A stretch of 64,000 bases of DNA from Bordetella parapertussis (GCA_945862265.1 CAMAXP010000003.1:62001-126000), one strand, 5' to 3'. Shown: positions 17,196-26,305, numbered from the stretch's first letter. Notes: generated by a model from the sequence alone, not told the origin. A program made the numbers and translations.

Positions 17196-17696
17196 TCATG
17201 CAGGTCGTTGCGTGGCCTCGCGTGAAGCGAGGTCCAGGACGGCTTCGATAATCTTGACGTAGCCGGTGCACCGGCAGACGTTGCCCCGGAGGTAGTGACG
17301 CACTTCGTCCTCCGTCGGGGATGGATTTGCCGAAAGCAGGGCCTTCACCGCAAGCACCATTCCAGGCGTGCAGAAGCCGCACTGCATCGCTCCATGGTCA
17401 ACGAATGCCTGCTGCACCGGGTCGAGCGACTTAGCCGTGCCGAGCCCTTCGATGGTGACCACGCTGCGGCCTTCCACGTCCGCGGCAAGGGTAGAGCAAC
17501 TCGAGGCCGGCAGCCCATCGACAAGGACGGTGCAGGCGCCGCAGGCCCCCAGGTCGCACGAGCGCTTCGTGCCGCGCAAGCCGAACTGTTCGCGCAACAC
17601 ATCCACCAGCAGCTCGCGTGGCTCGATCCGGGCGCCGGCCGGCTCACCATTCAGGGTGAATGCGAGGTCGATGGATTCCGGGCGCCCTTCACTCAT
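17196..17696 (-). CDS. 2Fe-2S subunit of a molybdenum hydroxylase (CoxS-like)
   Basis: A 166-residue electron-transfer subunit with two [2Fe-2S] sites. The plant-ferredoxin-type cluster uses CDLGACGACTVLVDG and the later cysteine in PASSCSTL. The helical C-terminal cluster uses MQCGFCTPGM and GNVCRCTGY. It passes electrons between the molybdopterin large subunit and the FAD subunit. Its start overlaps the stop of the FAD-subunit gene by four bases. Together with the large, CoxG-like and FAD genes it forms a leftward operon read away from the nic-type genes. In nicotinate-degrading pathways such an enzyme hydroxylates the pyridine ring next to nitrogen. Confidence 0.92.
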   Translation of the reverse strand: MSEGRPESIDLAFTLNGEPAGARIEPRELLVDVLREQFGLRGTKRSCDLGACGACTVLVDGLPASSCSTLAADVEGRSVVTIEGLGTAKSLDPVQQAFVDHGAMQCGFCTPGMVLAVKALLSANPSPTEDEVRHYLRGNVCRCTGYVKIIEAVLDLASREATQRPA

Positions 17697-18565
17697 TCCG
17701 CAATTTCCTTCATTCCCAATGCGGCCCGGGCCGCGCGCCGCGCGAGGACCCCGACCAGGTGGCGCTTGTACTCGGCGCTGCCGCGCAGGTCGTCATCGGC
17801 CTCGACGCCTGCCGCGGCCTGCGCTGCGCCCTCGTCCAGAACGGCCAGCGCCTCCCGCGCGCCAAGGCCGTGCATCGCCTGCTCGACTGGCGCCAGTGCG
17901 GCCGGCCTCCCGCAGATCGACCCGACGCGGATGCGCCAGTCGTACCCCCGCTTGAGCGGCCGCGCAACCACCGCCACGCCGACGGCCGGCCGCTCGAGGT
18001 GGCCGAAGGCGCGGTACGCCGCAAGGGAGTGGGGCGGTAGCGGCGGCACCTCGATCCTCACCAGCACTTCGTCGTCTGCACGCGCCGTAGACAACTCGCC
18101 CAGGATGAACTCCGACAAGGGCATCCTGCGCTCGCCCGCGGGACCTGCGAGGACCAGCTCCGCGCCGAGGGCGCAAAGCAGCGCGGGCGGATCGGCGTGC
18201 GGCTCGGCAAAGCACAGGTTGCCGCCAAGGGTGCCGGCCGCGCGGACGCGGATATTGGCCACGTTGGCGCTGAGGGCGGCATACGCCGGGAGGTGCTGCA
18301 GGATCACTGCGTTCCCGGCCAGTTCATGGTGGGTGCTCAGGGCCCCGATCGACAGGGTCCCGTCCGGCAGCACGGAAACCCCGCGCAGTTCGTCGATCCC
18401 TTTTAGGTCGACGATGTGCTGGTAGCTGAGCACCCGGGCCTTCATCGCGATCAGCAGTTCCGTCCCGCCCGCGTAGGGGCTCGCGTCGTCGCCGAACTTC
18501 GACAGCAGTTCGATCGCATCGGCGATGCGCCCGGGACGATGCAAGGTGAAGCGCTTGGGCAGCAT
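17693..18565 (-). CDS. FAD-binding subunit of a molybdenum hydroxylase (CoxM-like)
   Basis: A 290-residue FAD subunit of the xanthine dehydrogenase/CO dehydrogenase M type. FAD-contact motifs are YAGGTELL near residue 35 and NIRVRAAGTLGGNLCFAEP near residue 105. The C-terminal domain ends in a CO dehydrogenase flavoprotein-like helix region. It overlaps the CoxG-like gene by one base and the 2Fe-2S gene by four. With these it makes a three-subunit hydroxylase that would pass electrons to an unknown acceptor through FAD, unlike the two-subunit, cytochrome-linked NicAB of Pseudomonas. Confidence 0.9.
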   Translation of the reverse strand: MLPKRFTLHRPGRIADAIELLSKFGDDASPYAGGTELLIAMKARVLSYQHIVDLKGIDELRGVSVLPDGTLSIGALSTHHELAGNAVILQHLPAYAALSANVANIRVRAAGTLGGNLCFAEPHADPPALLCALGAELVLAGPAGERRMPLSEFILGELSTARADDEVLVRIEVPPLPPHSLAAYRAFGHLERPAVGVAVVARPLKRGYDWRIRVGSICGRPAALAPVEQAMHGLGAREALAVLDEGAAQAAAGVEADDDLRGSAEYKRHLVGVLARRAARAALGMKEIAE

Positions 18566-19017
18566 CAGGCGACCCCCAGCTCGGCGCGCAGGCGCTTTTC
18601 GAACTCGGTGAGGATCTCCTCGGTCTTCTTCTTGACGACGGGATAACCGAGCGAGGCCAGGCGCCCCGCGACCTGCAGAGTGGAGTCCACGGTGAGGCGC
18701 GTCCCGTTGGCTTCGGTCTTCTGCAACACCACGTCGAGCAGCACGTCAATGGTGGTACCGGTGAACTTGTCCCGGCCGCGCGCGCGCGACCGGACGCGGG
18801 AGGGGGGGACCATCTCTTCGACCTTCACCTCGGTCGGCACCTCCAGCTTGAACGGCCCGATCTTCTGCTTCATGACCGCGCCGTAGAGCACAAGCGGCTC
18901 CTTCTCCTCCACCTGCTCGCACCCAGGGATCAGCCGAGCGATGCGGGCGACGTCGAAAAAGATCGGCCAGATCGTCTCCGGACTCGCGGGCAGGTCGAGA
19001 TCCATGTGGAAGTTCAC
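18565..19017 (-). CDS. CoxG-like SRPBCC protein of the Mo-hydroxylase operon
   Basis: A 150-residue protein of the CoxG/SRPBCC fold. The N-terminus has the family pattern ASPETIWPIFFDVARIARLIPGC, here seen as PETIWPIFFDV and LIPGCEQVEE, and the middle strand reads VMKQKIGPFKLE. In carboxydotrophs CoxG anchors CO dehydrogenase to the membrane and helps reduce quinone, usually through a C-terminal tail. This copy lacks an obvious membrane tail, so it may act in electron transfer or assembly in the cytoplasm. It sits between the large-subunit and FAD-subunit genes, overlapping the first by four bases. Confidence 0.8.
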   Translation of the reverse strand: MNFHMDLDLPASPETIWPIFFDVARIARLIPGCEQVEEKEPLVLYGAVMKQKIGPFKLEVPTEVKVEEMVPPSRVRSRARGRDKFTGTTIDVLLDVVLQKTEANGTRLTVDSTLQVAGRLASLGYPVVKKKTEEILTEFEKRLRAELGVA

Positions 19018-21302
19018 TTCCCGTCCCGCAGCTTGGCGAGCTTGGCATCGCGCAGCGCGCGCCAGACTTTTTCCGGCGTGAGCGGCAGGTCGCGCAGGCG
19101 CACCCCGTGCTGGCGCGCAATCGAATTGGCAATGACCGGCGCCAAGGGAAGGATCGCGCCCTCGCCCATGCCGCGGGAACCCTCCGGCCCGGGACCGTCG
19201 CCGCTCTCGATCAGCACGGTATGGAATTCGCGCGGCGATTCGTCGATCGCCGGCACGTGGTAGTCGACCATGCTCGCGTTGATGGGCTGGCCGTCCTCGT
19301 ACACGAGCTCCTCGTAGAGGGTGTGCCCGAGCGCCTGGATGGCGGCGCCTTCGTCCTGGCCTTCGGCGGACTTGCGGTTCAGCACCTTGCCGACGTCGGC
19401 GACGCTGACGTAGCGCGTGAGCCGCGTCTCGCCGGTGTCCACGTCGACCTCGGCCTCGCCCACGCCGACAGCCGTTTCCCAGAAGAGCGGGGAGCGCACG
19501 AGGCTCCCGCCTTTGGAGCGCGGGGTAATTTTTCCGAGCCCGACGAACTCGCCGCTGTCGATGCCGTTGGCGCGCACCATGAGGTCGCGCAGGCTCGTGA
19601 ACCCGTTCGGTCCGGCGAGGCCCCCGTCGGCGAGGACGTATGCGGACGCTTCGCCACCGAACAGTTCCGCGCCGAGCTCGCGCACCTCGCGGGAGATGTC
19701 GGCGCAGGCCTCTTCGACCGCGAGGCCCATGATCACCGTGGAGCGGCTCGCGCCGGTGGCCCAGTCATAGGGCGCAAGGTCGGTGTCGGGCATGGCCACC
19801 TTGATCCGCGCCAGGGGCTGGGCCAGCACGCGGGCGGCCACCCCGCGGAGCACACCGTGCGCGCCCTGGCCGAGTTCGATGGTGTTGGTCAGCACGAGGA
19901 CCGAGCCGTCGATCTTCAGCCGGACGATCGCCGAACCGAGCGGCAGGATTCCCGGGTCACTGGCAGCGACCGCCACGCCGCACTTGTCTGCCCGTCCGCC
20001 AGCGTCAGACATCGCATCAAGGCCGCGCCGGAGCATGCCGCGCATGTCGACATCCAAGGGCCGCAGGTCGGGACGCACAAGCCCGCCCTTGTCGAGCATG
20101 TTGCGCAAGCGCAGTTCCACTGGGTCGATCCCCAGTGCGTCCGCAATGGTGTCCATCTGCGATTCCGTGGCCCACACGGCGGGCGGCCCGCCGATCGAAC
20201 GGAACGCGGCGCCGGGCACGGTGTTCGTGTAGACCGCGTACGACTCCAGCTTGAGGTTCGGGATCCGGTAGGGTCCGATGGCGCGCACCGCCGCCTTGAC
20301 CGCGACTGCAGGCCCGGTGTCGGCATAGGCGCCGCCGTTCATGATGACCTTGACCGACTTGCCGAGCAGTACGCCTTGCTCGTCGACTGCAGTCTTCAGT
20401 TCGATGTCGGCGCTCAGGCGCCGGCAGGTCAGCATCGATTCCGAAATGGAGAGGCAGACACGCACCGGCCGTTTGGCTTTCCAGGACAGCGCCGTCACGA
20501 GCGGGTCGATCTTGACCGAGGATTTCCCGCCGAACCCGCCGCCGACATAGGGCGTGATGACGCGGATCTTCGCGAGGTCCATGGAGAACAACCGCCCGAG
20601 CACCTTCTGCACGGTGGTCGGCGACTGGGCGCCACTCCATACGGTGATCGAGTCGTCGCGGTAGTCTGCAACGACCACGTGCGGCTCCATCGCGGCGTGG
20701 ACCACCATGGGGAAAGTGAACCGGTCTTCGAACACGCGATGCGCGGCCGCCGCGGCCGCATCGAAATCACCGTGCGCATACTCGTAGTGCTGGAAGATGT
20801 TGGTGCCTTCCACAGGCCGGGTCTCGCCGCGGAAGTAGAAGTCCTTGAGCTTGTCCATCCGGTCGTGCAGCACCGGCGCATCCGGCGCCATGGCCTCGAC
20901 TGCGGAGGTCACGTAGGGGAGCGGCTCGTAATCGACCACGATTGCGTCGAGCGCCTCCTCGGCAGTGAATTCGTCGACTGCCGCCACCGCCGCAACGGGG
21001 TCACCGACATAACGCACGCGGTCCAGCGCGATCAGCGGCCGGTCGCGCAGGTACAGGCCCCAGTGCACGTTCATCCCGGCGAGGTCGGCACCCGTGAGCA
21101 CCGCGACCACGCCGGGCATGGCCAGCGCAGCCGAAACGTTGATGCCCGTGATGCGCGCGTGAGGCAGCGGGCTGCGCAGGATGCGGCCGTGCAACATGCC
21201 AGGCACGACCACGTCGCTCGCGAACTGCGCAGCGCCGGTCACCTTATCGAGGTAGTCGCCGCGGATCTCGCCGGTGTTGTGCAGGTGTTTCGCCGCATCC
21301 AT
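19014..21302 (-). CDS. Molybdopterin-binding large subunit of a hydroxylase (CoxL/XdhB-like)
   Basis: A 762-residue catalytic subunit of the xanthine oxidase family. It has the aldehyde-oxidase domain near the N-terminus (LDKVTGAAQFASDV), a molybdopterin site GGGFGGKSS, the segment AAFRSIGGPPAVWA, and a C-terminal GSRGMGEGA with the catalytic Glu. The AYxCSFR loop that marks true CO dehydrogenase is absent, so this should be a hydroxylase of an N-heterocycle or aldehyde. It starts the leftward operon (large, CoxG-like, FAD, Fe-S, regulator, Bug). It diverges from the nic-type genes across an 81-bp region. Nicotinate-type ring hydroxylation is the best guess, but the substrate is inferred only from neighbours. 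Confidence 0.9.
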   Translation of the reverse strand: MDAAKHLHNTGEIRGDYLDKVTGAAQFASDVVVPGMLHGRILRSPLPHARITGINVSAALAMPGVVAVLTGADLAGMNVHWGLYLRDRPLIALDRVRYVGDPVAAVAAVDEFTAEEALDAIVVDYEPLPYVTSAVEAMAPDAPVLHDRMDKLKDFYFRGETRPVEGTNIFQHYEYAHGDFDAAAAAAHRVFEDRFTFPMVVHAAMEPHVVVADYRDDSITVWSGAQSPTTVQKVLGRLFSMDLAKIRVITPYVGGGFGGKSSVKIDPLVTALSWKAKRPVRVCLSISESMLTCRRLSADIELKTAVDEQGVLLGKSVKVIMNGGAYADTGPAVAVKAAVRAIGPYRIPNLKLESYAVYTNTVPGAAFRSIGGPPAVWATESQMDTIADALGIDPVELRLRNMLDKGGLVRPDLRPLDVDMRGMLRRGLDAMSDAGGRADKCGVAVAASDPGILPLGSAIVRLKIDGSVLVLTNTIELGQGAHGVLRGVAARVLAQPLARIKVAMPDTDLAPYDWATGASRSTVIMGLAVEEACADISREVRELGAELFGGEASAYVLADGGLAGPNGFTSLRDLMVRANGIDSGEFVGLGKITPRSKGGSLVRSPLFWETAVGVGEAEVDVDTGETRLTRYVSVADVGKVLNRKSAEGQDEGAAIQALGHTLYEELVYEDGQPINASMVDYHVPAIDESPREFHTVLIESGDGPGPEGSRGMGEGAILPLAPVIANSIARQHGVRLRDLPLTPEKVWRALRDAKLAKLRDGK

Positions 21303-21330
21303 GGTGGAGCCGGGATCGATGGGTAGAATG

Positions 21331-21354
21331 TGAAATAAAGTATACTATATTTGA
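21331..21354. promoter_or_regulatory. 24-bp near-palindrome, candidate operator between two catabolic operons
   Basis: The element is centred on the perfect core AGTATACT at 21339-21346, extended by AT-rich arms so that 20 of 24 positions are self-complementary; it begins TGAAAT and ends TTTGA. It lies in the 81-bp region between the Mo-hydroxylase large-subunit gene and the first NicC-type gene. A GTATAC-type core is common among GntR-family operators. The GntR/FCD regulator encoded in the leftward operon is the obvious candidate. The region is much more AT-rich than its surroundings, so -10 elements may overlap the site and binding could repress both operons. Confidence 0.6.
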
Positions 21355-21383
21355 TAATCGCTTCACATTCACAACCTACTCCC

Positions 21384-22580
21384 ATGCCCTCCACACCCCA
21401 CGTCCTTATTGCTGGCGCCGGTATCGGCGGCCTGGCCGCTGCGGTATCGCTGCTCACACGCGGCATCGATTGCGACATCTACGAGCAGGCCCCGGAACTG
21501 AAGGAGGTGGGCGCGGGCCTGTGGCTCTCGGTCAACGGGGCCCGGGTGATGACCGCACTGGGGCTGGAAGCCGAAATCCGCGCCAGCACGATCGAGGCCG
21601 AGGAGCGCGTAGTGCGGCTTTGGGACAGCGGGCGCAAGTGGACGCTGTACAAGCAGGGCGTGTCGCCTGCGGCGCACGCGCCGTATGTCATGCTGCGCGC
21701 GCAACTGCACCGGATCCTGATCGACGCCGCCGAACGCCTGAAGCCCGGGATCATCCACCTCAACCGCCGCTGCACAGGGTTCACCCAGCAGGACGACAGC
21801 GTGACGGTCGACTTCGCAGACGGCAGCCAGGCCACAGGCAACATCCTCATCGGCGCAGACGGCCTGCACTCGAAAATCCGCGAGAAGGCTTACGGGCAGA
21901 TCCCGGGACGGTTCACCAACGCGCTCGCCTGGCGCGGCCTGGTGCCAATGGACCGCCTGCGGCCACACCATCGGGACCGGATCGTCGCCACCTGGATCGG
22001 CCCGAACGCGCACGTTTCGGCCTACCCGGCGCGCTGGCAGGACGCCGACCTGATGACGTTCTCCGGGCAGGTGGAACGCAGCGACTGGCAACTGGAGTCC
22101 TGGAACGAGACGGGAACGGTGGCCGAGTGCATGAAGGACTTCGCCGGCTGGCACGAGGACATCGTCGAGATCATCGAGAACACCGAGTCGCTGCACAAGT
22201 GGGGCCTCTTCGTACGCGAGCCGCTGAAGCAATGGACCACCGGGCGGGTCACCTTGCTCGGGGACGCCTGCCATTCGATGGTGCCCTACCTTGGACAGGG
22301 CGTGAACATGGCCCTCGAGGACGCACTCGTGCTTGCTCGCTGCATACAAAGCCATGCGGGCGACGCCGAGACGGCGCTCAAGCGCTACGAAGCCGAACGT
22401 TTGCCGCGTACAACCCAGGTCGCGGCCCGATCCGCGGACATGCAGTACACGTTTCACAATCCAGCGCTCGCAAAGCCCGAAACTGCGGCAGCATATGTGG
22501 ACTCGCAGTGGAGTCCGGAAAAGTCGCGGGCGCGCTATGACTGGATCTACGGCTACGATGCTACGCAAGTCCCCGTCTGA
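21384..22580 (+). CDS. FAD-dependent monooxygenase, NicC/salicylate-hydroxylase type (copy 1)
   Basis: A 398-residue flavoprotein of the class A aromatic hydroxylases. It has the FAD motif LIAGAGIGGLAAA, the second FAD/NADPH motif LIGADGLHSKIR near residue 165, and the FAD ribityl motif LLGDACHSMVPYLGQG near residue 295. It ends with WIYGYDATQ, much like the YGYD ending of Pseudomonas NicC, which converts 6-hydroxynicotinate to 2,5-dihydroxypyridine. ATG at 21384 gives a normal N-terminus; a TTG at 21351 would place the start inside the palindrome. No good ribosome site precedes it. It opens the rightward operon. A second NicC-type gene at 24276 raises the question of whether the two act on different pyridines. 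Confidence 0.82.
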   Translation: MPSTPHVLIAGAGIGGLAAAVSLLTRGIDCDIYEQAPELKEVGAGLWLSVNGARVMTALGLEAEIRASTIEAEERVVRLWDSGRKWTLYKQGVSPAAHAPYVMLRAQLHRILIDAAERLKPGIIHLNRRCTGFTQQDDSVTVDFADGSQATGNILIGADGLHSKIREKAYGQIPGRFTNALAWRGLVPMDRLRPHHRDRIVATWIGPNAHVSAYPARWQDADLMTFSGQVERSDWQLESWNETGTVAECMKDFAGWHEDIVEIIENTESLHKWGLFVREPLKQWTTGRVTLLGDACHSMVPYLGQGVNMALEDALVLARCIQSHAGDAETALKRYEAERLPRTTQVAARSADMQYTFHNPALAKPETAAAYVDSQWSPEKSRARYDWIYGYDATQVPV

Positions 22581-22601
22581 AGCCATGAGGAGAGACAACC
22601 C

Positions 22602-23303
22602 GTGAGTGCAACCGCAAAGCGTCCCTGGGACGGCGTGGTCTCCGAGGCAGACCTCGAGGTCTACCGCAAGGCCGGTTTCGGCCGCACCGGCGGGCTCGGC
22701 AAGCGCCCGGTACTGCTCGTCATCGATGTGCAGTACCGCACGGTGGGGAATGCCCCGAAACCGATCCTGGAGTCGCTGCAGGACTACCCCACCAGCTGTG
22801 GCGAATACGGCTGGCGCGCTGTCAGCCAGATCGAAAAGCTCGTGCAGGTGTTCCGGCGCCACAAGCTCCCGATCATCTACCCGTCAATCGCCCCGAAGAC
22901 GCCGCGCGACATGGGGCGCTTTGCCAACAAGATGCCTTCGGCGCCGCAGGACAATCCCAAAGCCTTTGAGATCGTCGAGAGCATCGCCCCGGCACCCGAC
23001 GACATCATCCTGTACAAGCATTTCTCCAGCGCCTTCTTCGGCACGGCACTGGCCACGCATCTCGTGCGTCTAGGCGCCGATTCGCTGGTCCTGACCGGGT
23101 GCACCACGAGCGGCTGCGTGCGCGCGACTGCGGTCGACGCGTGTTCGCTCGACTACCGCATCGTCGTCCCCGAAGACGCGGTCTACGATCGTGGGCAGGT
23201 GTCGCACGCGGTAAACCTGTTCGACATCGCCAACAAGTACGCCGACGTCGTGCCGACCGCAGAGGCCGTGCAGATGGTCGAAAAGGCCGTACAGCCGGCG
23301 TGA
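22602..23303 (+). CDS. nicF: Isochorismatase-family amidohydrolase, NicF-like (maleamate amidohydrolase)
   Basis: A 233-residue cysteine hydrolase. The catalytic triad is visible: Asp42 in LLVIDVQ, Lys139 in YKHFSSAFFGT and Cys172 in TTSGCVRATAVDA. The segments around Lys and Cys closely follow Pseudomonas NicF, which hydrolyses maleamate to maleate and ammonia. The start is GTG with AGGAGAG upstream. Its location in one operon with NicX and NicD, whose product is maleamate, supports this role. N-carbamoylsarcosine amidase and other amidases share the fold, so a related amide is possible. Confidence 0.75.
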   Translation: MSATAKRPWDGVVSEADLEVYRKAGFGRTGGLGKRPVLLVIDVQYRTVGNAPKPILESLQDYPTSCGEYGWRAVSQIEKLVQVFRRHKLPIIYPSIAPKTPRDMGRFANKMPSAPQDNPKAFEIVESIAPAPDDIILYKHFSSAFFGTALATHLVRLGADSLVLTGCTTSGCVRATAVDACSLDYRIVVPEDAVYDRGQVSHAVNLFDIANKYADVVPTAEAVQMVEKAVQPA

Positions 23304-23308
23304 GGGCG

Positions 23309-24274
23309 ATGCACACGGCGCTCCGGGCGGCCGTAGCGGGCCTTGCCCTACTCCTCGCTCCCCCAGCCGGAGCGCAGGCCTACCCGGACAAACCAGTTCG
23401 CATCATCGTGCCGTTCCCTCCCGGGGCGACGATCGACTTCCTCGCCAGGCTCCTCGCGCAGAAGCTGGGCGAAGACTGGGGCGTCAATGTTTTCGTGGAG
23501 AACAAGAGCGGGGCGGGCGGCATTGTCGGCATCGATGCGGCCGCCAAATCCATGCCAGACGGCTACACCTTCGTCTGCGTTGCCAACAGCTTTGCCGCCA
23601 ACCCCGTGCTGCGCAAGGACCTGCCGTACGACACGTTCAAGGACCTAGCCCCCGTCACGCTGGTCGGCGTGACGCCGCACGTCCTCGTGGCCTTCCCCGC
23701 GTTGCCCGCTAATACGGTGACGGAACTGGTCGCGTACGCAAAACAGCAGCCGGGCAAGGTGACCTACGCGTCCTTCGGGAGCGGCACAACGCCCCACCTG
23801 GCCAGCGAGACGCTGAAGAGCATGGCCGGCATCGACATCGTCCACGTGCCGTATCGCGGGCAGATCCCCGCGCTGGCGGACGTGATGGCCGGGCAGGTGT
23901 CCATGACTTTCGGGAACCTGCCCGACGTGATGCCGCAGGTTGCCGCGCGCAAGCTGAAGGCGCTCGCCATTGCGACGCTGCAGCGCTCGGCGCTGGCACC
24001 GGAACTGCCCACGCTGGGCGAGGCCGGGTTGCCCGGGTTCACTTCAGACTCCTGGTTCGGCATCGCCGCGCCGGCGAAGACCCCGCCGGCCGCGGTCCGG
24101 AAGATGCAGACGCAGGTCGCCGACATTCTCAGGCGACCCGACGTAAAGAGCAGGCTGCATACGGCGGGCGTGGAACCTTCGGGCAACACGCCCGAGCAAT
24201 TCGGGACGTTCCTGCAGGAACAAATGGCGAAGTACGCCGCAATCATCAAGGCGGCCGGCATCAAGGCGGAATGA
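23309..24274 (+). CDS. Bug/TctC-family periplasmic solute receptor in the nic-type operon
   Basis: A 321-residue Bug receptor with signal peptide ending PAGAQA, then YPDKPVRIIVPFPPGA, FVENKSGAGG, MPDGYTFVC and IVHVPYRGQIPAL. An in-frame GTG at 23300 overlapping the previous stop is an alternative start. It lies between the NicF-like and second NicC-type genes, so it probably binds a pyridine carboxylate or a pathway intermediate in the periplasm. It is the best template for the decayed Bug gene near 15 kb, since both share the TLGEAG/TMTQAG and GxSDSW/FHSESW patterns. Confidence 0.9.
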   Translation: MHTALRAAVAGLALLLAPPAGAQAYPDKPVRIIVPFPPGATIDFLARLLAQKLGEDWGVNVFVENKSGAGGIVGIDAAAKSMPDGYTFVCVANSFAANPVLRKDLPYDTFKDLAPVTLVGVTPHVLVAFPALPANTVTELVAYAKQQPGKVTYASFGSGTTPHLASETLKSMAGIDIVHVPYRGQIPALADVMAGQVSMTFGNLPDVMPQVAARKLKALAIATLQRSALAPELPTLGEAGLPGFTSDSWFGIAAPAKTPPAAVRKMQTQVADILRRPDVKSRLHTAGVEPSGNTPEQFGTFLQEQMAKYAAIIKAAGIKAE

Positions 24275-24275
24275 C

Positions 24276-25481
24276 ATGGGCAGACAAACTCGCGTACTGA
24301 TTGCAGGGGCCGGCATCGGCGGACTGACGGCCGCGCTGTCGCTGCTGCAAAAGGGCTTTGCCGTCGATGTCTTCGAGAAATCGCCGGAACTTGGCGAAGT
24401 CGGCGCGGGCCTGCAGAACAGTCCTAACGCCGTGCGCGTGCTGCACGCGCTCGGCCTGTCGGACGAAGTCAACGCCGCGTGCTTCAATCCGCGCGGGCGC
24501 GAGATGCGCCTGTGGGACACGGGCGAAAGCTGCAGCGTCCCGACGCGAAGTGCCGACATGGTGGAGAAGTTCGGCTTCCCGCACCTCACCATGCATCGCG
24601 CGGACCTGCACCGGATCCTGGCCGATGCGGTCCGCAAGTTCCCGTCGGCCCGCATCCACCTCGGTGCGGCCTGCACCGGCTTCGAACAGGATACAGACGG
24701 CGTGGATATCCTCCTTGAGGGCGGCGGGCGCGTGCGCGGCGATGCGCTGGTCGGCTCGGACGGCATCCACTCCTCCGTGCGCAAGCAGCTGTTCGGCGCG
24801 TCCAAGGCCCAATTCACCGGCGGACTGGCCTGGCGCGGCGTGATCCCGGTGGAACGCCTGCCGGAACCCATGCGCCAGCGCCTCGGGCAGAACTGGATCG
24901 GCCCCAAGGGCCACTTCATCGTGTACCCGATCCGCCGCGGCGAGCTCATCAACGTGGTCGGCCACACCGAGCGCGACGACTGGCAGATCGAATCGTGGAT
25001 CGAGCACGGCGACCCGGCGGAGTTCGCCGCCGATTTCAAGGGCTGGCACGAGGAAATCCAGATCCTGATCCGCAACATCGACATCCCTTACAAGTGGGCG
25101 CTATTCCTGCACCCCACTCTGGCCGAATGGTCGGTCGGCCGCGTCACCCTGCTCGGGGATGCCTGCCACCCGATGGTCCCTTACCTCGCACAAGGCGCGA
25201 ACATGGCGATTGAAGACGGGTTCGTCCTTGCCCGCGCGATGGCGGCTTACCCCGGCGACGTGCCGGACGCACTGCGCTGCTACTCCGCGGCGCGCATTCC
25301 CAGGACCACGCGCGTGGTCAACGATTCATCCGAAAACGTGAAGCGCTACCACCACCCGGCGCTGTCCGATCCCGCCGCGGCGAAGGACTACGTGAGCCAC
25401 GCGTGGAACGAGCAGCAGGACCTGCGCGCCTGGATCTTTGCCTACGACGCCACCACCGCGCCGCTCGGCGCAACGGCCTGA
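24276..25481 (+). CDS. FAD-dependent monooxygenase, NicC type (copy 2)
   Basis: A 401-residue class A flavin monooxygenase. Motifs are LIAGAGIGGLTAALS, GSDGIHSSVRKQL and LLGDACHPMVPYLAQGANMAIED. The C-terminus has AWIFAYDATTAP, comparable with the WVYGYD region of NicC. The start follows the Bug stop by one base. NicC enzymes hydroxylate 6-hydroxynicotinate at C3 with loss of the carboxylate, giving 2,5-dihydroxypyridine. This copy directly precedes nicD and nicX, so it is the better candidate for that step. The two copies differ clearly in sequence, for example in the region after the FAD motif, and are not a recent duplication. Confidence 0.82.
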   Translation: MGRQTRVLIAGAGIGGLTAALSLLQKGFAVDVFEKSPELGEVGAGLQNSPNAVRVLHALGLSDEVNAACFNPRGREMRLWDTGESCSVPTRSADMVEKFGFPHLTMHRADLHRILADAVRKFPSARIHLGAACTGFEQDTDGVDILLEGGGRVRGDALVGSDGIHSSVRKQLFGASKAQFTGGLAWRGVIPVERLPEPMRQRLGQNWIGPKGHFIVYPIRRGELINVVGHTERDDWQIESWIEHGDPAEFAADFKGWHEEIQILIRNIDIPYKWALFLHPTLAEWSVGRVTLLGDACHPMVPYLAQGANMAIEDGFVLARAMAAYPGDVPDALRCYSAARIPRTTRVVNDSSENVKRYHHPALSDPAAAKDYVSHAWNEQQDLRAWIFAYDATTAPLGATA

Positions 25482-26305
25482 TGCCCATGCCCACCCCAGC
25501 CAGCACCTTCCTGTACGGCGCGCATGTCCGCTCGAACGGCATCCGCCAGCACTATCTCCGCTTCGGGGGCCGCGGCACCCCGCTGATCCTCGTGCCCGGC
25601 ATCGTCAGTCCGGCCGCGCTCTGGGCGTTCGTCGGTGAGCGTCTCGGACAGACTTATGACACCTATGTGATGGATGTCCGCGGGCGCGGCTTGTCCGAAA
25701 GTGGTCCGCACCTGGATTACGGGCTCGGCGCCTGCGCCGACGACGTGATTGCGTTCGCACGGGCCCTCGGGCTCACGGGCTACATCGTGCTCGGCCACTC
25801 GATGGGCGCGCGCATCGCGGTCCGCGCAGCGATGCGCGCAGGCCCCGAGCTCGCCCGGCTGGTGCTGGCGGACCCGCCAATGAGCGGCCCGGGCCGCCGG
25901 CCGTATCCCTCACCGCTCAAGGCCGTGCTGGACCTCATCGATGCCGCACAGCGCGGCGAAGCGGAAGCCGCCCTGCGCCGGCCGGGCGTAGCACCGTGGC
26001 CGGAACCGTTGCTCAAGGTGCGCGCCGAATGGCTGCATACCTGCGACCCGCGCGCCGCGACCGAGGCCAGCCGGAGCTTCCACGAAGACGACATGCATGC
26101 GGACATCCCGAAGATCAAGGTGCCATGCGCCCTGATCATGGCAGGCAAGGGCGGCGTGATCCTGCCGGAGGACGAGGCCGAGATCCGCAAGCTCGCCCCG
26201 GCCATGGACATGCGCCGCATTGCAGGGGCCGGGCACCAGATGCAGGTCGATGACCCGGAAGGATTCTTCGCCGCACTGGGCTCCGTGCTCGGGCAGGCAC
26301 TTTAG
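25481..26305 (+). CDS. nicD: N-formylmaleamate deformylase
   Basis: A 274-residue alpha/beta hydrolase. The triad is Ser107 in LGHSMGAR, Asp131 in LADPPMSGPGRR and His252 in GAGHQM, in the same spacing as Pseudomonas putida NicD. Similarity to NicD runs through SNGIRQHYLRFGG, LILVPGIVSP and YDTYVMDVRGRGLSESGP. NicD releases formate from N-formylmaleamate, the ring-opening product of NicX. The start ATG overlaps the stop of the monooxygenase gene (TGATG). The nicX gene follows after 14 bases, exactly the next enzyme backwards in the pathway. This is one of the firmest assignments in the cluster. Confidence 0.9.
   Translation: MPMPTPASTFLYGAHVRSNGIRQHYLRFGGRGTPLILVPGIVSPAALWAFVGERLGQTYDTYVMDVRGRGLSESGPHLDYGLGACADDVIAFARALGLTGYIVLGHSMGARIAVRAAMRAGPELARLVLADPPMSGPGRRPYPSPLKAVLDLIDAAQRGEAEAALRRPGVAPWPEPLLKVRAEWLHTCDPRAATEASRSFHEDDMHADIPKIKVPCALIMAGKGGVILPEDEAEIRKLAPAMDMRRIAGAGHQMQVDDPEGFFAALGSVLGQAL

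Noticed and set aside
19014-21302. True aerobic CO dehydrogenase
   Set aside because: The large subunits lack the AYxCSFR active-site loop and the neighbouring genes are for pyridine breakdown, so a hydroxylase role is more likely.
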